From NCBI RefSeq assembly GCF_000429365.1, contig NZ_AUBS01000015.1, positions 29,052 to 93,051 on the forward strand: 64,000 nucleotides of DNA, in the 5' to 3' direction. The first letter of the stretch is position 1; each line of letters opens with the position of its first letter. The notes under the pieces were generated by a model. The model searched no databases, was not told the DNA's origin, and was given only the letters and a program-made list of their open reading frames with translations. Made by a program: the position numbers and the translations under genes. Source of the DNA: Pseudodonghicola xiamenensis DSM 18339. Its GTDB lineage: Bacteria; Pseudomonadota; Alphaproteobacteria; Rhodobacterales; Rhodobacteraceae. This document shows, in pieces, positions 1 through 10,093 of the stretch.

Positions 1-2200
1 GCCGACGCCGACGCTTGCGCTTGGACTTGCTGCCCTCTTCGCCATCGGTCGGGGTCGTGGAGGAGATCTCGAGGCTCTCCTCCTCGTCCTCGGCCTCGGC
101 GGCGTCACTGTCGATCTGATCCATCAGCGAGGTATCGACCGACACCACAGGCGCCACCGGTTCGGGCACCACCCGCGATGCGGTCTTGAACTTCTCGATC
201 GAGAAATCGGGGCTGATCAGATGGCCGTCGCCCTCGATCCGTACCGACAGGCCATAGCGGGCCTCGATCTGCGCCACATGTTCGCGCTTCTGGTTCATCA
301 GGAAGTTGGCGATGCCCACCGGCACTTTCACCAGCACCTCGCGCGAGCGACGGCGCACGCCTTCCTCTTCGATCTGACGCAGGATGTTCAGCGCCAGGTT
401 GTCGTCCGAGCGGATCAGGCCCGTGCCGTGGCAATGCGGGCACGGCTGGGTCGTGGCCTCGATCATGCCCGGGCGCAGGCGCTGGCGCGACATCTCGAGA
501 AGGCCGAAGCCCGAGATGCGGCCGACCTGGATCCGGGCGCGGTCGGTCTTGAGCTTGTCCTTCAGCTTCTTCTCGACGGCGGCGTTGTTCTTGCGCTCGT
601 CCATGTCGATGAAGTCGATGACGATCAACCCGGCGAGGTCGCGCAGACGCAATTGGCGGGCCACCTCCTCGGCGGCCTCCAGGTTGGTCTTGAGCGCGGT
701 CTCCTCGATCGAGCCTTCCTTGGTGGCCCGACCAGAGTTGACGTCGATCGCCACCAGCGCCTCGGTCACGCCGATCACCAGATAGCCGCCGGATTTCAGC
801 TGCACCACCGGGTTGAACATCGAGCTGAGATAGCTTTCGACCTGATAGCGGGCGAACAGCGGCATCTGTTCGTTATACTGCTTCACGTTCTTGGCGTGGG
901 ACGGCATGATCATCTTCATGAAGTCCTTGGCGATGCGATAGCCGCGGTCGCCCTCCACCAGAACCTCGTCGATCTCGCGGTTGTAAAGGTCGCGGATCGA
1001 CCGTTTGATCAGATCGCCTTCCTCGTAGATCTTGACCGGTGCGATGGATTGAAGGGTCAGGGCGCGGATCTGTTCCCACAGCCGTTGCAGATATTCGTAA
1101 TCGCGCTTGATCTCGGCCTTGGTGCGTTTGGCTCCGGCGGTGCGGATGATCAGCCCCGCGCCCTTCGGCACGTCGATGTCGGCAGCGATTTCCTTCAGCT
1201 TCTTGCGGTCGGTGGCATTGGTAATCTTGCGGCTGATGCCGCCGCCGCGCGCAGTGTTGGGCATCAGCACGCAATAGCGGCCGGCCAGCGACAGGTAGGT
1301 GGTCAGTGCAGCGCCCTTGTTGCCGCGTTCTTCCTTTACGACCTGAACCAGCAGGATCTGCCGGACCTTGATCACTTCCTGGATTTTATACCGACGCGGG
1401 CGCGGTTTGCGCGGCGGGCGGATATCCTCGTGATCGTCGTCATCGGCGACGGATTCGATACTGTCGTCCTTCGAGGCAGCATCGGAACGGCCCTTGGCGG
1501 TCTCGTTGCCGTCGTCTTCGGCGGTCTCCTCGTCGGCAGGGGTCTCCTCGACGGGAGACACTTCCGCCGGCGCGTCTTCGGGTGCCCCCGCATCCGCGGC
1601 GGTCTCGTCATCGCCGTTGCCGTCCGGTTCCTCGACCGGCGTCTCGGCCACCCGCTCCATCGGCGAGCTGCCTTCAAGCGGATCGCTGCCCTCGGGCGAG
1701 GCGAAGACCTCTTCCGCACCCTCTTCGGGCTCGGAAAAATCAATCGTCTCCATGCCGCTGATTTCGGTCTCGACCTCCTTGGTCTCGACCACGTCAGCAG
1801 ATTTCAGGTCCTCGGCCTTGGTCTTGGACTTCGAGCGGGAGGACTTGCTCCGGCTCTTCGAGCTCTTGGAGCCCTTCTCATCATCCTCGTCGCGGGCGCG
1901 CATCGCATCCGCATAGGCCTGTTCCTCGGCCATCAGAGCTTCGCGGTCGGCCACCGGGATCTGATAATAGTCCGGATGAATCTCGGAAAAGGCCAAAAAG
2001 CCGTGCCGGTTACCGCCATAATCGACGAAAGCCGCCTGCAGCGAAGGTTCGACCCGCGTTACTTTTGCGAGATAGATGTTGCCGGCGAGCTGCCGCTTGT
2101 TTTCGGATTCAAAGTCAAATTCCTCGACCTTGTTGCCGTCGACCACCACAACGCGGGTCTCTTCCGCGTGGGTGGCGTCAATGAGCATTTTCTTTGCCAT
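1..2200 (-). CDS. rne: Ribonuclease E (3' end outside window)
   Basis: RNase E/G family endoribonuclease, the core of mRNA decay and rRNA processing. The protein starts MAKKMLIDATH at 2200 and 733 codons lie in the window. The start is followed by the split S1 domain, then the 5'-sensor and DNase I-like catalytic part (VTEALVAIDVNSG, FIDMDERKNN around 700-590) and the Zn-link CPHCHGTG near 430-450. The S1 domain is interrupted by a long acidic and Lys/Ser-rich insertion, roughly residues 90-270, rich in KS and RS pairs and then Glu/Asp/Pro, as in other alphaproteobacterial RNase E proteins. The last residues seen are basic (KSKRKRRR) and begin the degradosome scaffold region, which is cut by the window edge. 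The leader upstream is about 480 bases long, which would suit autoregulation of rne, but that is inference. Confidence 0.93.
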   Translation of the reverse strand, partial: MAKKMLIDATHAEETRVVVVDGNKVEEFDFESENKRQLAGNIYLAKVTRVEPSLQAAFVDYGGNRHGFLAFSEIHPDYYQIPVADREALMAEEQAYADAMRARDEDDEKGSKSSKSRSKSSRSKSKTKAEDLKSADVVETKEVETEISGMETIDFSEPEEGAEEVFASPEGSDPLEGSSPMERVAETPVEEPDGNGDDETAADAGAPEDAPAEVSPVEETPADEETAEDDGNETAKGRSDAASKDDSIESVADDDDHEDIRPPRKPRPRRYKIQEVIKVRQILLVQVVKEERGNKGAALTTYLSLAGRYCVLMPNTARGGGISRKITNATDRKKLKEIAADIDVPKGAGLIIRTAGAKRTKAEIKRDYEYLQRLWEQIRALTLQSIAPVKIYEEGDLIKRSIRDLYNREIDEVLVEGDRGYRIAKDFMKMIMPSHAKNVKQYNEQMPLFARYQVESYLSSMFNPVVQLKSGGYLVIGVTEALVAIDVNSGRATKEGSIEETALKTNLEAAEEVARQLRLRDLAGLIVIDFIDMDERKNNAAVEKKLKDKLKTDRARIQVGRISGFGLLEMSRQRLRPGMIEATTQPCPHCHGTGLIRSDDNLALNILRQIEEEGVRRRSREVLVKVPVGIANFLMNQKREHVAQIEARYGLSVRIEGDGHLISPDFSIEKFKTASRVVPEPVAPVVSVDTSLMDQIDSDAAEAEDEEESLEISSTTPTDGEEGSKSKRKRRRR

Positions 2201-2704
2201 ATGTCCTTGTTGCACCAGCCGTCTGGCGCCCGTCCGGGCGGACGCGCGCATCTGAGGGGGTGTCTTGTCTGGGCGATGATAGACGGCGCGCGGCCGGGTC
2301 CGTCGAACGGCCCCGAAACCTGTCTGTTCCATGCTCGCGCGCGCGTCATCGCGGTTCTTCTCCGACAGGTCGGGTGCACCCCGTTCCCTGCCCGTTTTTT
2401 CACCCCACCGTGGTCCGGCAAGGGCAATATATTACCCCAGAGGGGCGCTATCGGTCTGTCCGGACTTCCGGCTTCTGGCCGGTCAAGACTGGAACAGCGA
2501 ATCTCTCCAAAACCCGGGCGGCTTAATATGCCTAGGCCCGTTTCCACACCATAAGGGGAGCAACCGGGAAAATACAATGGGCTTGTTGCAAGCCAGCCAC
2601 GGAATTCCCGCCGGCTGACATAAAACGGGCGCGAAAGCCGTTTCCGCGCCCGCCCACCCCGCAGCGTCACAGCGAAAAGCCACGTGCAGCAGGTGATTTG
2701 CGGA
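2201..2704. other. Intergenic: rne leader and dctD 3' region
   Basis: No convincing gene. Because rne is read leftwards from 2200, this stretch holds its promoter and probably a long 5' untranslated leader. A pyrimidine-rich, structured section is seen around 2340-2460. Near its right end lies the dctD terminator hairpin at 2621-2651. Short open frames here have no matching start signals. Confidence 0.5.
2621..2651 (-). terminator. Rho-independent terminator of dctD
   Basis: Read on the minus strand, the 7-bp stem GGGCGCG/CGCGCCC (2627-2633 with 2645-2651) is followed by GTTTTA. It lies about 55 bases after the dctD stop codon and points in the dctD direction. Confidence 0.7.
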
Positions 2705-4039
2705 TCAAAGGTAATCCGATCGCTGCAGCCCGTATTTCGCCATTTTTTCATTCAGCGTGCGGCGCGGCAGACACAGTTCGTCCATCACCGAGGCGATCGA
2801 GCCCTTGTGCCGGCGCATGGTATTGTCGATCAGCATCCGCTCAAATGCTTCGACATATTCCTTCAGCGGTTTGCCTTCGGTGGTCATCACCGGCTGCATT
2901 TCCTCGTGATCGGACATCAAGAGCGACGCAATGGTGCCCGAGCCGCGCCGCGATTGCAGCACCGCGCGTTCGGCGACATTGATCAGTTGACGCACATTGC
3001 CCGGCCAGGGCGCCTGCAACAGCTGAGCCGCCTCCTGGGCGCTGACCTTGGGGGCATCGCAGCCGTATTCCTCGGAGAACTGTTCGGTCAGACGGGTGAA
3101 CAGCGTCAGGATATCCTCGCCCCGCTGCCGAAGCGGCGGCACCATGATCCTGAGCGCCGCCAGCCGGTAGAACAGATCCGGGCGCAGCACGTCCTCGCAG
3201 GTCTTGCCGGCCTCCTGAATGTTCGAGATCGCGATGATCCGGGTTTCCGCCGGGGTGCCCTGTTCGTTGATCGCGCTCAGCAGGCGCGCTTGCAGCGCAT
3301 CGCTCAGCGCGTCGATGTCCTCCAGCACCAGGGTGCCGCCGCGGGCTTCCTCGATGGCGGGCAGTTGCGAATCTTCCGGCATCATCGGCCCGAACAGACG
3401 TTTCGACAGCGCGTCCTCCTCCAGCGCGGCGCAGGAGACCAGAACGAATTTCTTCCCTGCCCGGCTGCCGGCGGCATGCAGCGCATGGGCCACCAGCGTC
3501 TTGCCGGTGCCAGTCTCTCCCTCGATCAGCACGTGACCGTCGGCCTGGCTCAGATCGAGGATATCCTCCTTCAGCCGTTCCATCACCGGTGACGATCCGA
3601 TCAGCTTCTTCATCAGCTGGGTGCCGTCGCTCAGCTCCTTCCTCAGCGCGCGGTTGTCCAGCGTCAGCCGGCGGGCGTTGGCGGCGCGTTTGGCCAGTTC
3701 CGACATCCGGTCCGGGTTGAACGGCTTTTCCAGAAAGTCGAAAGCGCCGATCCGCATCGCCTCGACCGCCATCGGCACATCGCCGTGACCGGTGATCATG
3801 ATCACCGGCAGGGCGCTGTCGCTGCCCATCAGCTTTTTCAGGAACTGCATCCCGTCCATACCCGGCATCTTGATGTCGGAAATCACGATCCCGGGGTAAT
3901 CCGGCCCCAGCACCTTCAGCGCATCCTCGGCGCGGGCGAAGGTTTCGGTATCATATCCCGACAGCGCCAGCCACTGGCTGATCGATTGCCGCATGTCCTG
4001 CTCATCGTCCACGATGGCAATTTTCATCGCCTGTGCCAT
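2705..4039 (-). CDS. dctD: C4-dicarboxylate response regulator DctD, lacking GAFTGA
   Basis: NtrC-type regulator of 444 residues that forms a two-component pair with DctB for C4-dicarboxylate uptake. The receiver domain comes first, with phosphoacceptor Asp55 (ISDIKMPG) and Lys105. The AAA+ domain follows, with Walker A GETGTGKT at 174-181, a Walker B-like GGTLVLEDID near 234-243, and the arginine-finger segment RPDLFYRL. A Fis-type helix-turn-helix ends the protein (SIASVMDELCLPRRTLNEK). The sigma-54 contact loop GAFTGA is absent: after LFG the sequence runs PMMPEDSQLPAIEEARGGT. The protein therefore may not activate sigma-54 polymerase in the classical way. The dctB stop is 16 bases upstream, so the two are co-transcribed. 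Confidence 0.9.
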   Translation of the reverse strand: MAQAMKIAIVDDEQDMRQSISQWLALSGYDTETFARAEDALKVLGPDYPGIVISDIKMPGMDGMQFLKKLMGSDSALPVIMITGHGDVPMAVEAMRIGAFDFLEKPFNPDRMSELAKRAANARRLTLDNRALRKELSDGTQLMKKLIGSSPVMERLKEDILDLSQADGHVLIEGETGTGKTLVAHALHAAGSRAGKKFVLVSCAALEEDALSKRLFGPMMPEDSQLPAIEEARGGTLVLEDIDALSDALQARLLSAINEQGTPAETRIIAISNIQEAGKTCEDVLRPDLFYRLAALRIMVPPLRQRGEDILTLFTRLTEQFSEEYGCDAPKVSAQEAAQLLQAPWPGNVRQLINVAERAVLQSRRGSGTIASLLMSDHEEMQPVMTTEGKPLKEYVEAFERMLIDNTMRRHKGSIASVMDELCLPRRTLNEKMAKYGLQRSDYL

Positions 4040-4055
4040 AGGTGTTCCTTTCTTG

Positions 4056-5819
4056 TTATTCCGCCGCCTCGATGCTCTCGTCCAGGATGGGAAGCTGCAT
4101 CTCGAAGACCGCGCCCCCCTTCTGGCCGTTGCGCGCCGTCAGGCGGCCGCCGAGATCGTTGACGATCCCCGACGAGATGGCGAGGCCGAGCCCCACCCCG
4201 TCGCCGGGCTGTTTGGTGGTGTAGAAGGGCTCGAACAACGCGTCGAAATCCTCGATCCCCAAGCCATTGTCGCGCACGGTCAGCGTGGCGGTCTCTCCGG
4301 CGGCGAGGATGATCTCGATCTCGGGGTCGTTCACCGACTTGGTAGCATCGAGCGCATTGCGCAAGAGGTTGATCATCACCTGTTCGATCCGCATCCGGTC
4401 GCCCATGACAAGCACCGGCTGTTCGGGCAGGATCTTGGTGATCCTCACATGCCGCTGCCTGAGCTGCGGCTCCATCATCGCCAGCGACGACAGCAGCGCG
4501 TCGCCCAGATTGACCGGAGACAGGGCCTCGCTGCCCTTGCGGGCATAGGATTTGAGCTGCCGGGTGATCGCCCCCATCCGCTCGAGCAGATCGTCGATCC
4601 GCCCGAAGCTGGACAGTGCCTCCTCCGGTCGGTTCCGACGCAGCAGCAAACGCGCCCCAGCCAGATAGGTCTTCATCGCCGCCAGCGGCTGGTTCAGTTC
4701 ATGGCTGACGGCGGCCGACATCTCGCCCAGAGCGGCGAGTTTCGAACTTTGCGCCAGCGTCTGTTCGGCAACGGCAAGGTTTTCCTGCACCCGTTCGCGC
4801 TCGGCGATTTCCCGCTGCAGCCGCAAATTCAATGCGCGAAGCTCTGCCGACTCGCGCTGGAACAGCGCCATCCTCAGCGCCGTCTTACGGCTGAGCACAT
4901 AGAAGGCGGCGGCCAGCAGGATGGCGAATCCCATGATCTCCAGCGCCAGCACCGCATTCACCTTCTCCCGGATCGAGGTATAGGTGGTGAAAGAGGCGAT
5001 ACGCCAGCCGCGGAACGGGATGCGGGTTTCCATCCGCATCACCGCCTCGCCCTGAAGATAGGCGTCAATCGGCAAGGCGGTCCAATCGGCCGTCATCCGG
5101 ATGGCGCGCTGGATCGCGCCCTGCGGCGTCTGCCGCTGCAGCGCTTCCTCCTCGCTCAGCCCGCGCCAGCGCGGCTCGGTGGCCAGCACGATGGCGCCAG
5201 AGCTGTCGCTGACCAGAACCGCATCGGAAATTCCCGCCCAGGCGCGTTCGAATTTGGCCAGATCGACCTCGACGACGATCACGCCCAGAATGCCGGCGCT
5301 GTCGGAAATCCGCCGCGAATAGGTAAAGGCGTAGCCCCCGGTTTCGCGCGGGATCACTGAAAAAACGGTGGCATTGGCGCGGATGGCGTCTACGAAATAG
5401 GCCTCTTGCCGGCGCAACTGGCCCAAACGGTTGCGGTCGGTCGCGGCCACCACTCGCCCGTCCTGATCCAGCAGCAACAGAGAGGCCGCCCCGATCTCCT
5501 CCACGAAGGAGATCAGCCGCTGGGTCGAATGGCTGTAGTCCTTGGATTGCAGTGCGGCGATCAGCGTCGGGTCGCGCGACAGCAATTGCGGCACGATGGC
5601 ATTACGGCGCAACTCGCTCAGCAGGTTGCCACTGTAGAGCGCCAACCGCAGTTCGGCCCGATAGCGGGTACTTTCGGTGAACCGGTCGGTCAGCAGCCGG
5701 TTCGTCGTCCAAATCGTCGCGATGGCCGCCGTCAGCAACACCAGCAGCGCCACGCGCACCCGCCAGCTTATGGCGGTTGCACGGGGCCGTTTGGGGCGCG
5801 GTTGATCGGTCGTGGTCAT
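4056..5819 (-). CDS. dctB: C4-dicarboxylate sensor histidine kinase DctB
   Basis: Membrane sensor kinase of 587 residues. A first membrane helix lies near residues 22-40 (VRVALLVLLTAAIATIW). A periplasmic PDC-type sensor region of about 260 residues follows, then a second helix (ALEIMGFAILLAAAFYVLS) and a coiled coil. The HisKA domain has the DctB-typical HELNQPLAAMKTYL motif. The ATPase domain shows the N box NLLRNALDA, DNGLGIEDF, an F box FEPFYTTK, and GVGLGLAIS. It phosphorylates DctD encoded just downstream. It begins 36 bases after purQ on the same strand, although a functional link to purine synthesis is not implied. Confidence 0.93.
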   Translation of the reverse strand: MTTTDQPRPKRPRATAISWRVRVALLVLLTAAIATIWTTNRLLTDRFTESTRYRAELRLALYSGNLLSELRRNAIVPQLLSRDPTLIAALQSKDYSHSTQRLISFVEEIGAASLLLLDQDGRVVAATDRNRLGQLRRQEAYFVDAIRANATVFSVIPRETGGYAFTYSRRISDSAGILGVIVVEVDLAKFERAWAGISDAVLVSDSSGAIVLATEPRWRGLSEEEALQRQTPQGAIQRAIRMTADWTALPIDAYLQGEAVMRMETRIPFRGWRIASFTTYTSIREKVNAVLALEIMGFAILLAAAFYVLSRKTALRMALFQRESAELRALNLRLQREIAERERVQENLAVAEQTLAQSSKLAALGEMSAAVSHELNQPLAAMKTYLAGARLLLRRNRPEEALSSFGRIDDLLERMGAITRQLKSYARKGSEALSPVNLGDALLSSLAMMEPQLRQRHVRITKILPEQPVLVMGDRMRIEQVMINLLRNALDATKSVNDPEIEIILAAGETATLTVRDNGLGIEDFDALFEPFYTTKQPGDGVGLGLAISSGIVNDLGGRLTARNGQKGGAVFEMQLPILDESIEAAE

Positions 5820-5855
5820 GCGGGGAAATTAATGCCCCGCCGCCGCAGGCTCAAG

Positions 5856-6524
5856 TCACGCCGGAGTCAGAACCCCGGACAATGCGCGGAAGAGCGCCGT
5901 CCCGTCGCTGCCGCCATGGCCGGTATCGCAGGCGCGCTCGGGGTGCGGCATCATTCCCAGCACCCGGCGGTTCTCGGACAGGATCCCAGCGATATCCCCG
6001 GCGGACCCGTTCGGATTCTCGGTATAGGTGAAGGCGATCCGGTCCTGATCCTCAAGCGCCTTGAGCGTGTCGGCATCAGCGAAATAATTTCCGTCGTGAT
6101 GGGCGACGGGGATCGAGATCTCCTGCCCCGCCTCATAACCGCCGGTGAAGGCGCTGTCGGTGGTGGTGACCTTCAGACCGCAGGGCTTGCTGATGAACTT
6201 CAACCCGGCATTGCGCAGCAGTGCGCCGGGCAGCACCCCGGTTTCGGTAAGAATCTGAAAACCGTTGCAGATACCCAGGACATAGCCGCCGCGTTCCGCA
6301 TGGGCGATCATCGCCGCGGTGATGTGCGATTGCGCCGCGATGGCACCGCAGCGCAGATAATCGCCGAAGGAAAATCCGCCGGGCACGCCGACGATATCGA
6401 CGCCGGACGGCAGATCGCTGTCCTTGTGCCAGACCATTGTCACATCGAAACCGGCCTGTTCGAAGGCAACGGCCAGATCGCGGTCGGCGTTAGACCCGGG
6501 AAAGGTGATGACGGCTGCACGCAT
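5856..6524 (-). CDS. purQ: Phosphoribosylformylglycinamidine synthase subunit PurQ
   Basis: Class I glutamine amidotransferase of 222 residues. It supplies ammonia from glutamine to PurL for FGAM synthesis in de novo purine synthesis. The N-terminus [15 protein letters not shown] is typical. The nucleophile Cys lies in [11 protein letters not shown], and the His-Glu pair in [10 protein letters not shown]. It is the third gene of a minus-strand purC-purS-purQ group, 141 bases after purS. Confidence 0.95.
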   Translation of the reverse strand: MRAAVITFPGSNADRDLAVAFEQAGFDVTMVWHKDSDLPSGVDIVGVPGGFSFGDYLRCGAIAAQSHITAAMIAHAERGGYVLGICNGFQILTETGVLPGALLRNAGLKFISKPCGLKVTTTDSAFTGGYEAGQEISIPVAHHDGNYFADADTLKALEDQDRIAFTYTENPNGSAGDIAGILSENRRVLGMMPHPERACDTGHGGSDGTALFRALSGVLTPA

Positions 6525-6665
6525 GGCTGGGCTCCTTCAGCTCGCATACTCTAATGACACCGCGCCGCCCGGCAAAACGACCGGCGGCGCGAGGAGGTTC
6601 TGTTCAGACACAGGCCCCAGACGGAACGAGATGAGTCCGGGCCGCGACCAGCGCGGCCAGCGGTC

Positions 6666-6896
6666 TCAGCCCAGCTCGATCTCGTAGCTTTCGATCACCG
6701 TATTGGCGAGAAGCTTCTCGCACATCTCGGCAACCTGGTCCTTGGTGGTGCCCTCGGCCAGGTCCAGGTCGATCACCTTGCCCTGCCGCACGCCTTCGAC
6801 GCTGTCGAATCCCATGGCGCCGAGTGCGTGGCGCACCGCTTCGCCCTGCGGATCGAGCACCCCGTTCTTCAGCATCACATGCACACGTGCTTTCAT
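6666..6896 (-). CDS. purS: Phosphoribosylformylglycinamidine synthase subunit PurS
   Basis: Small 76-residue subunit that bridges PurL and PurQ in the three-part FGAM synthase. The start MKARVHVMLKNG at 6896 is the family start; an upstream in-frame ATG at 6950 would add an unrelated 18-residue leader. The body VLDPQGEAVRHALGAMGF and the end VIESYEIELG fit the family. The purC stop lies 96 bases upstream. Confidence 0.95.
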   Translation of the reverse strand: MKARVHVMLKNGVLDPQGEAVRHALGAMGFDSVEGVRQGKVIDLDLAEGTTKDQVAEMCEKLLANTVIESYEIELG

Positions 6897-6992
6897 CCCT
6901 GCACCCCGGTCAGTTTCAGCACAGCCCCGTCGGACCGTGTCTTCGGTCAAATATTCAGTCCGCCACGCCCGGCTCCGGGCGCGGCGTCCGGC

Positions 6993-7748
6993 TCAGTTGA
7001 TCAGCGTGGGTTTGGTCGGTGCCGTCTGCGGCAGAACCCCAAGACGCCGCGCGACTTCGGAATAGGCATCGGTCAGGCTGCCCAGATCGCGGCGGAACAC
7101 ATCCTTGTCCAGATGGCGCCCGGTCTCGATATCCCACAACCGGCAGCTATCGGGGCTGATTTCATCAGCGACGACAAGGCGCTGGAAGTCGCCATCATAG
7201 ACACGGCCGATCTCGATCTTGAAGTCGATCAGCTTGATCCCGACCGCCAGCATCACGCCAGAGAGGAAATCATTCACCCGCAGAGCCAGGGACAGCACAT
7301 CATCCATGTCCTGCTGGCTGGCCCAGCCAAAGGCGGCGATATGCTCTTCGGTAACCAGCGGGTCGCCGAGCGCGTCGTCCTTGTAGCAATATTCCACGAT
7401 CGGACGCGGAAGCTGGGTGCCCTCTTCGATGCCCAGACGCTTCGACAGCGACCCTGCGGCGAAATTGCGCACGATCACCTCGAGCGGGATGATCTCGCAG
7501 CTGCGCACCAGCTGTTCACGCATGTTCAGGCGGCGAATGAAGTGAGTCGGCACGCCGATCTGCGACAGGCCCAACATGAAGAATTCGCTCAGGCGGTTGT
7601 TCAGAACCCCCTTGCCTTCGATCACGTCTTTCTTCTGCGCGTTGAAAGCGGTGGCGTCATCCTTGAAATACTGCACAATCGTGCCAGGCTCGGGGCCTTC
7701 GTACAGGATCTTCGCCTTGCCTTCGTAAATCTTCTTGCGGCGGGCCAT
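6993..7748 (-). CDS. purC: SAICAR synthase PurC
   Basis: Phosphoribosylaminoimidazole-succinocarboxamide synthase, 251 residues, joining aspartate to CAIR. It starts [18 protein letters not shown] at 7748; the open frame runs further upstream but without family similarity. Signatures are [31 protein letters not shown] with its SPDSCRLW continuation, and [10 protein letters not shown]. It is the first gene of the purC-purS-purQ group and diverges from the zeta-inhibitor gene at 7905. Confidence 0.96.
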   Translation of the reverse strand: MARRKKIYEGKAKILYEGPEPGTIVQYFKDDATAFNAQKKDVIEGKGVLNNRLSEFFMLGLSQIGVPTHFIRRLNMREQLVRSCEIIPLEVIVRNFAAGSLSKRLGIEEGTQLPRPIVEYCYKDDALGDPLVTEEHIAAFGWASQQDMDDVLSLALRVNDFLSGVMLAVGIKLIDFKIEIGRVYDGDFQRLVVADEISPDSCRLWDIETGRHLDKDVFRRDLGSLTDAYSEVARRLGVLPQTAPTKPTLIN

Positions 7749-7904
7749 AGCATACCTTTCGGCTGTGCGACGGGGATGAGTCCCCGCGCCTGGGGCCCAC
7801 ATAGTACAAGCTCCCCTGTGTCGCAAGCCGCGCGGGTTCCTCTTGCCCTTGCGCGCGCGGAGCGGCATACGGGAAGAAACAGTCTTTTCTAGGGAAGCAG
7901 ACCC

Positions 7905-8225
7905 ATGACCACTTTCGACGATCGCGAAAACGCCTTCGAGGCCAAGTTTGCTCATGACGAGGAACTCCAATTCAAGGCGCAGGCCCGTTGCAACAAGCTG
8001 CTGGGTCTCTGGGCCGCGGCGCTGATGGGCAAGACCGGCGACGATGCCGCCTCTTATGCGGCGTCGGTGGTAAAGGCCGATTTCGAAGAGGCCGGGCATG
8101 AAGATGTCGTGCGCAAGGTCGCTGCCGATCTGGGCGACAAGTCCAGCGCCGAGGAAGTCCGCGCCAAGATGGCCGAACTGCTGGACGAAGCCAAAGCCCA
8201 GATTATGGGCGAAGCCGAAGGCTGA
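7905..8225 (+). CDS. F1-ATPase inhibitor zeta subunit (DUF1476)
   Basis: 106 residues, charged and helical, starting [18 protein letters not shown]. This is the DUF1476 family, shown in Paracoccus denitrificans to be the zeta subunit that inhibits ATP hydrolysis by F1-ATPase. The N-terminal segment carries the inhibitory function in that family. The [16 protein letters not shown] end is typical. It stands alone, read away from purC, with the start ATG preceded by AGGGAAGC. Confidence 0.9.
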   Translation: MTTFDDRENAFEAKFAHDEELQFKAQARCNKLLGLWAAALMGKTGDDAASYAASVVKADFEEAGHEDVVRKVAADLGDKSSAEEVRAKMAELLDEAKAQIMGEAEG

Positions 8226-8324
8226 CAGCCCGGAAATCGGGCGCCGCGCGTCCCAATTCGTCCCGGCGCCCCGTCGATTCTCGGCGGGGCGTTGTCGTAT
8301 CCGCCCCCTGCAAAGGAGCTTTCC

Positions 8325-9341
<1,017 letters not shown>

Positions 9342-9380
9342 TCCTCGCCCTGACGGATCGGGCGGCGTCAAGCGGCCCGA

Positions 9381-10082
9381 TCAGCGCCCGAGCCAGCCGA
9401 AGGCCCGGACAAGAACGCCTGCTGCGTCCTCGGTCACCACCGGACCATGGGCCATGACCAGCCGCTGCACCGGCCAGCCCAGCACCCGCGCCACCCCCAC
9501 CCGCGCAATCTTGCGATCCTGAAACGCTAGGCGGAACTTGCGCGGCACCGCCGGCTCCGCCCCGACCATGCCGTCAAGCCGCGCCACCGCCCGGCGCCAG
9601 CCGGTGAACCAATCCGGCGGAAAGCCCTGCAGCAGATCGGTGAACAGCACCGTGCCGCTGGCCCGATGCAGGAACACCGCCTCGGTGGTGATCAGATTGC
9701 CCCGAATCAACACCTGATCAAGCTCCTCCGCCCAGGCCGGATCCGGAGCCTCGCCCAGGGTGCGATCAAAGGGGATGTCGCGGCGCTTCTCGGGCAGGCC
9801 CGGCGCCGCATAGAGCCGCGCCTGCGCAAAGGCCCGATGCCACTGAAGAACCGACAGGTGATGAAGGGCGTTGGGCGCCACGATATGCGCCACCGGCCCC
9901 AGTTCCGCCAGTTCGGCCCGCACGGCCGGATCGAGCGTCACCGGCGACCAGACCAGCAAGCCGCCCGAGCCCAGCCGGATCACCGCCATCCGGGTCGGGT
10001 AGCGAAAGCCCAGCACCGTGACGTCAGGACCATCGGCCAGCCAGATGTCAGGCCCCAGAGGGCAAAGCCGCGTCCCCGCCAT
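9381..10082 (-). CDS. DUF4336 domain protein
   Basis: 233 residues. DUF4336 proteins look like divergent metallo-beta-lactamase folds of unknown function. The segment HIVAPNALHHLSVLQWHRA resembles that family's core, and LFTDLLQGFPPDWFTGWRR follows. Few canonical metal ligands are seen. The start ATG at 10082 (MAGTRLCPLGPDIWL) lies 11 bases after the stop of the enoyl-CoA hydratase gene, so the two are likely co-transcribed. Longer frames upstream overlap that gene and are rejected. Confidence 0.75.
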   Translation of the reverse strand: MAGTRLCPLGPDIWLADGPDVTVLGFRYPTRMAVIRLGSGGLLVWSPVTLDPAVRAELAELGPVAHIVAPNALHHLSVLQWHRAFAQARLYAAPGLPEKRRDIPFDRTLGEAPDPAWAEELDQVLIRGNLITTEAVFLHRASGTVLFTDLLQGFPPDWFTGWRRAVARLDGMVGAEPAVPRKFRLAFQDRKIARVGVARVLGWPVQRLVMAHGPVVTEDAAGVLVRAFGWLGR

Positions 10083-10093
10083 CGACTGCCCGC

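Noticed and set aside
221..2554. 777-residue plus-strand open frame
   Set aside because: It lies opposite rne, is His/Leu/Asp-rich in the way antisense frames of high-GC genes are, and matches no family. The minus strand encodes RNase E without a break.
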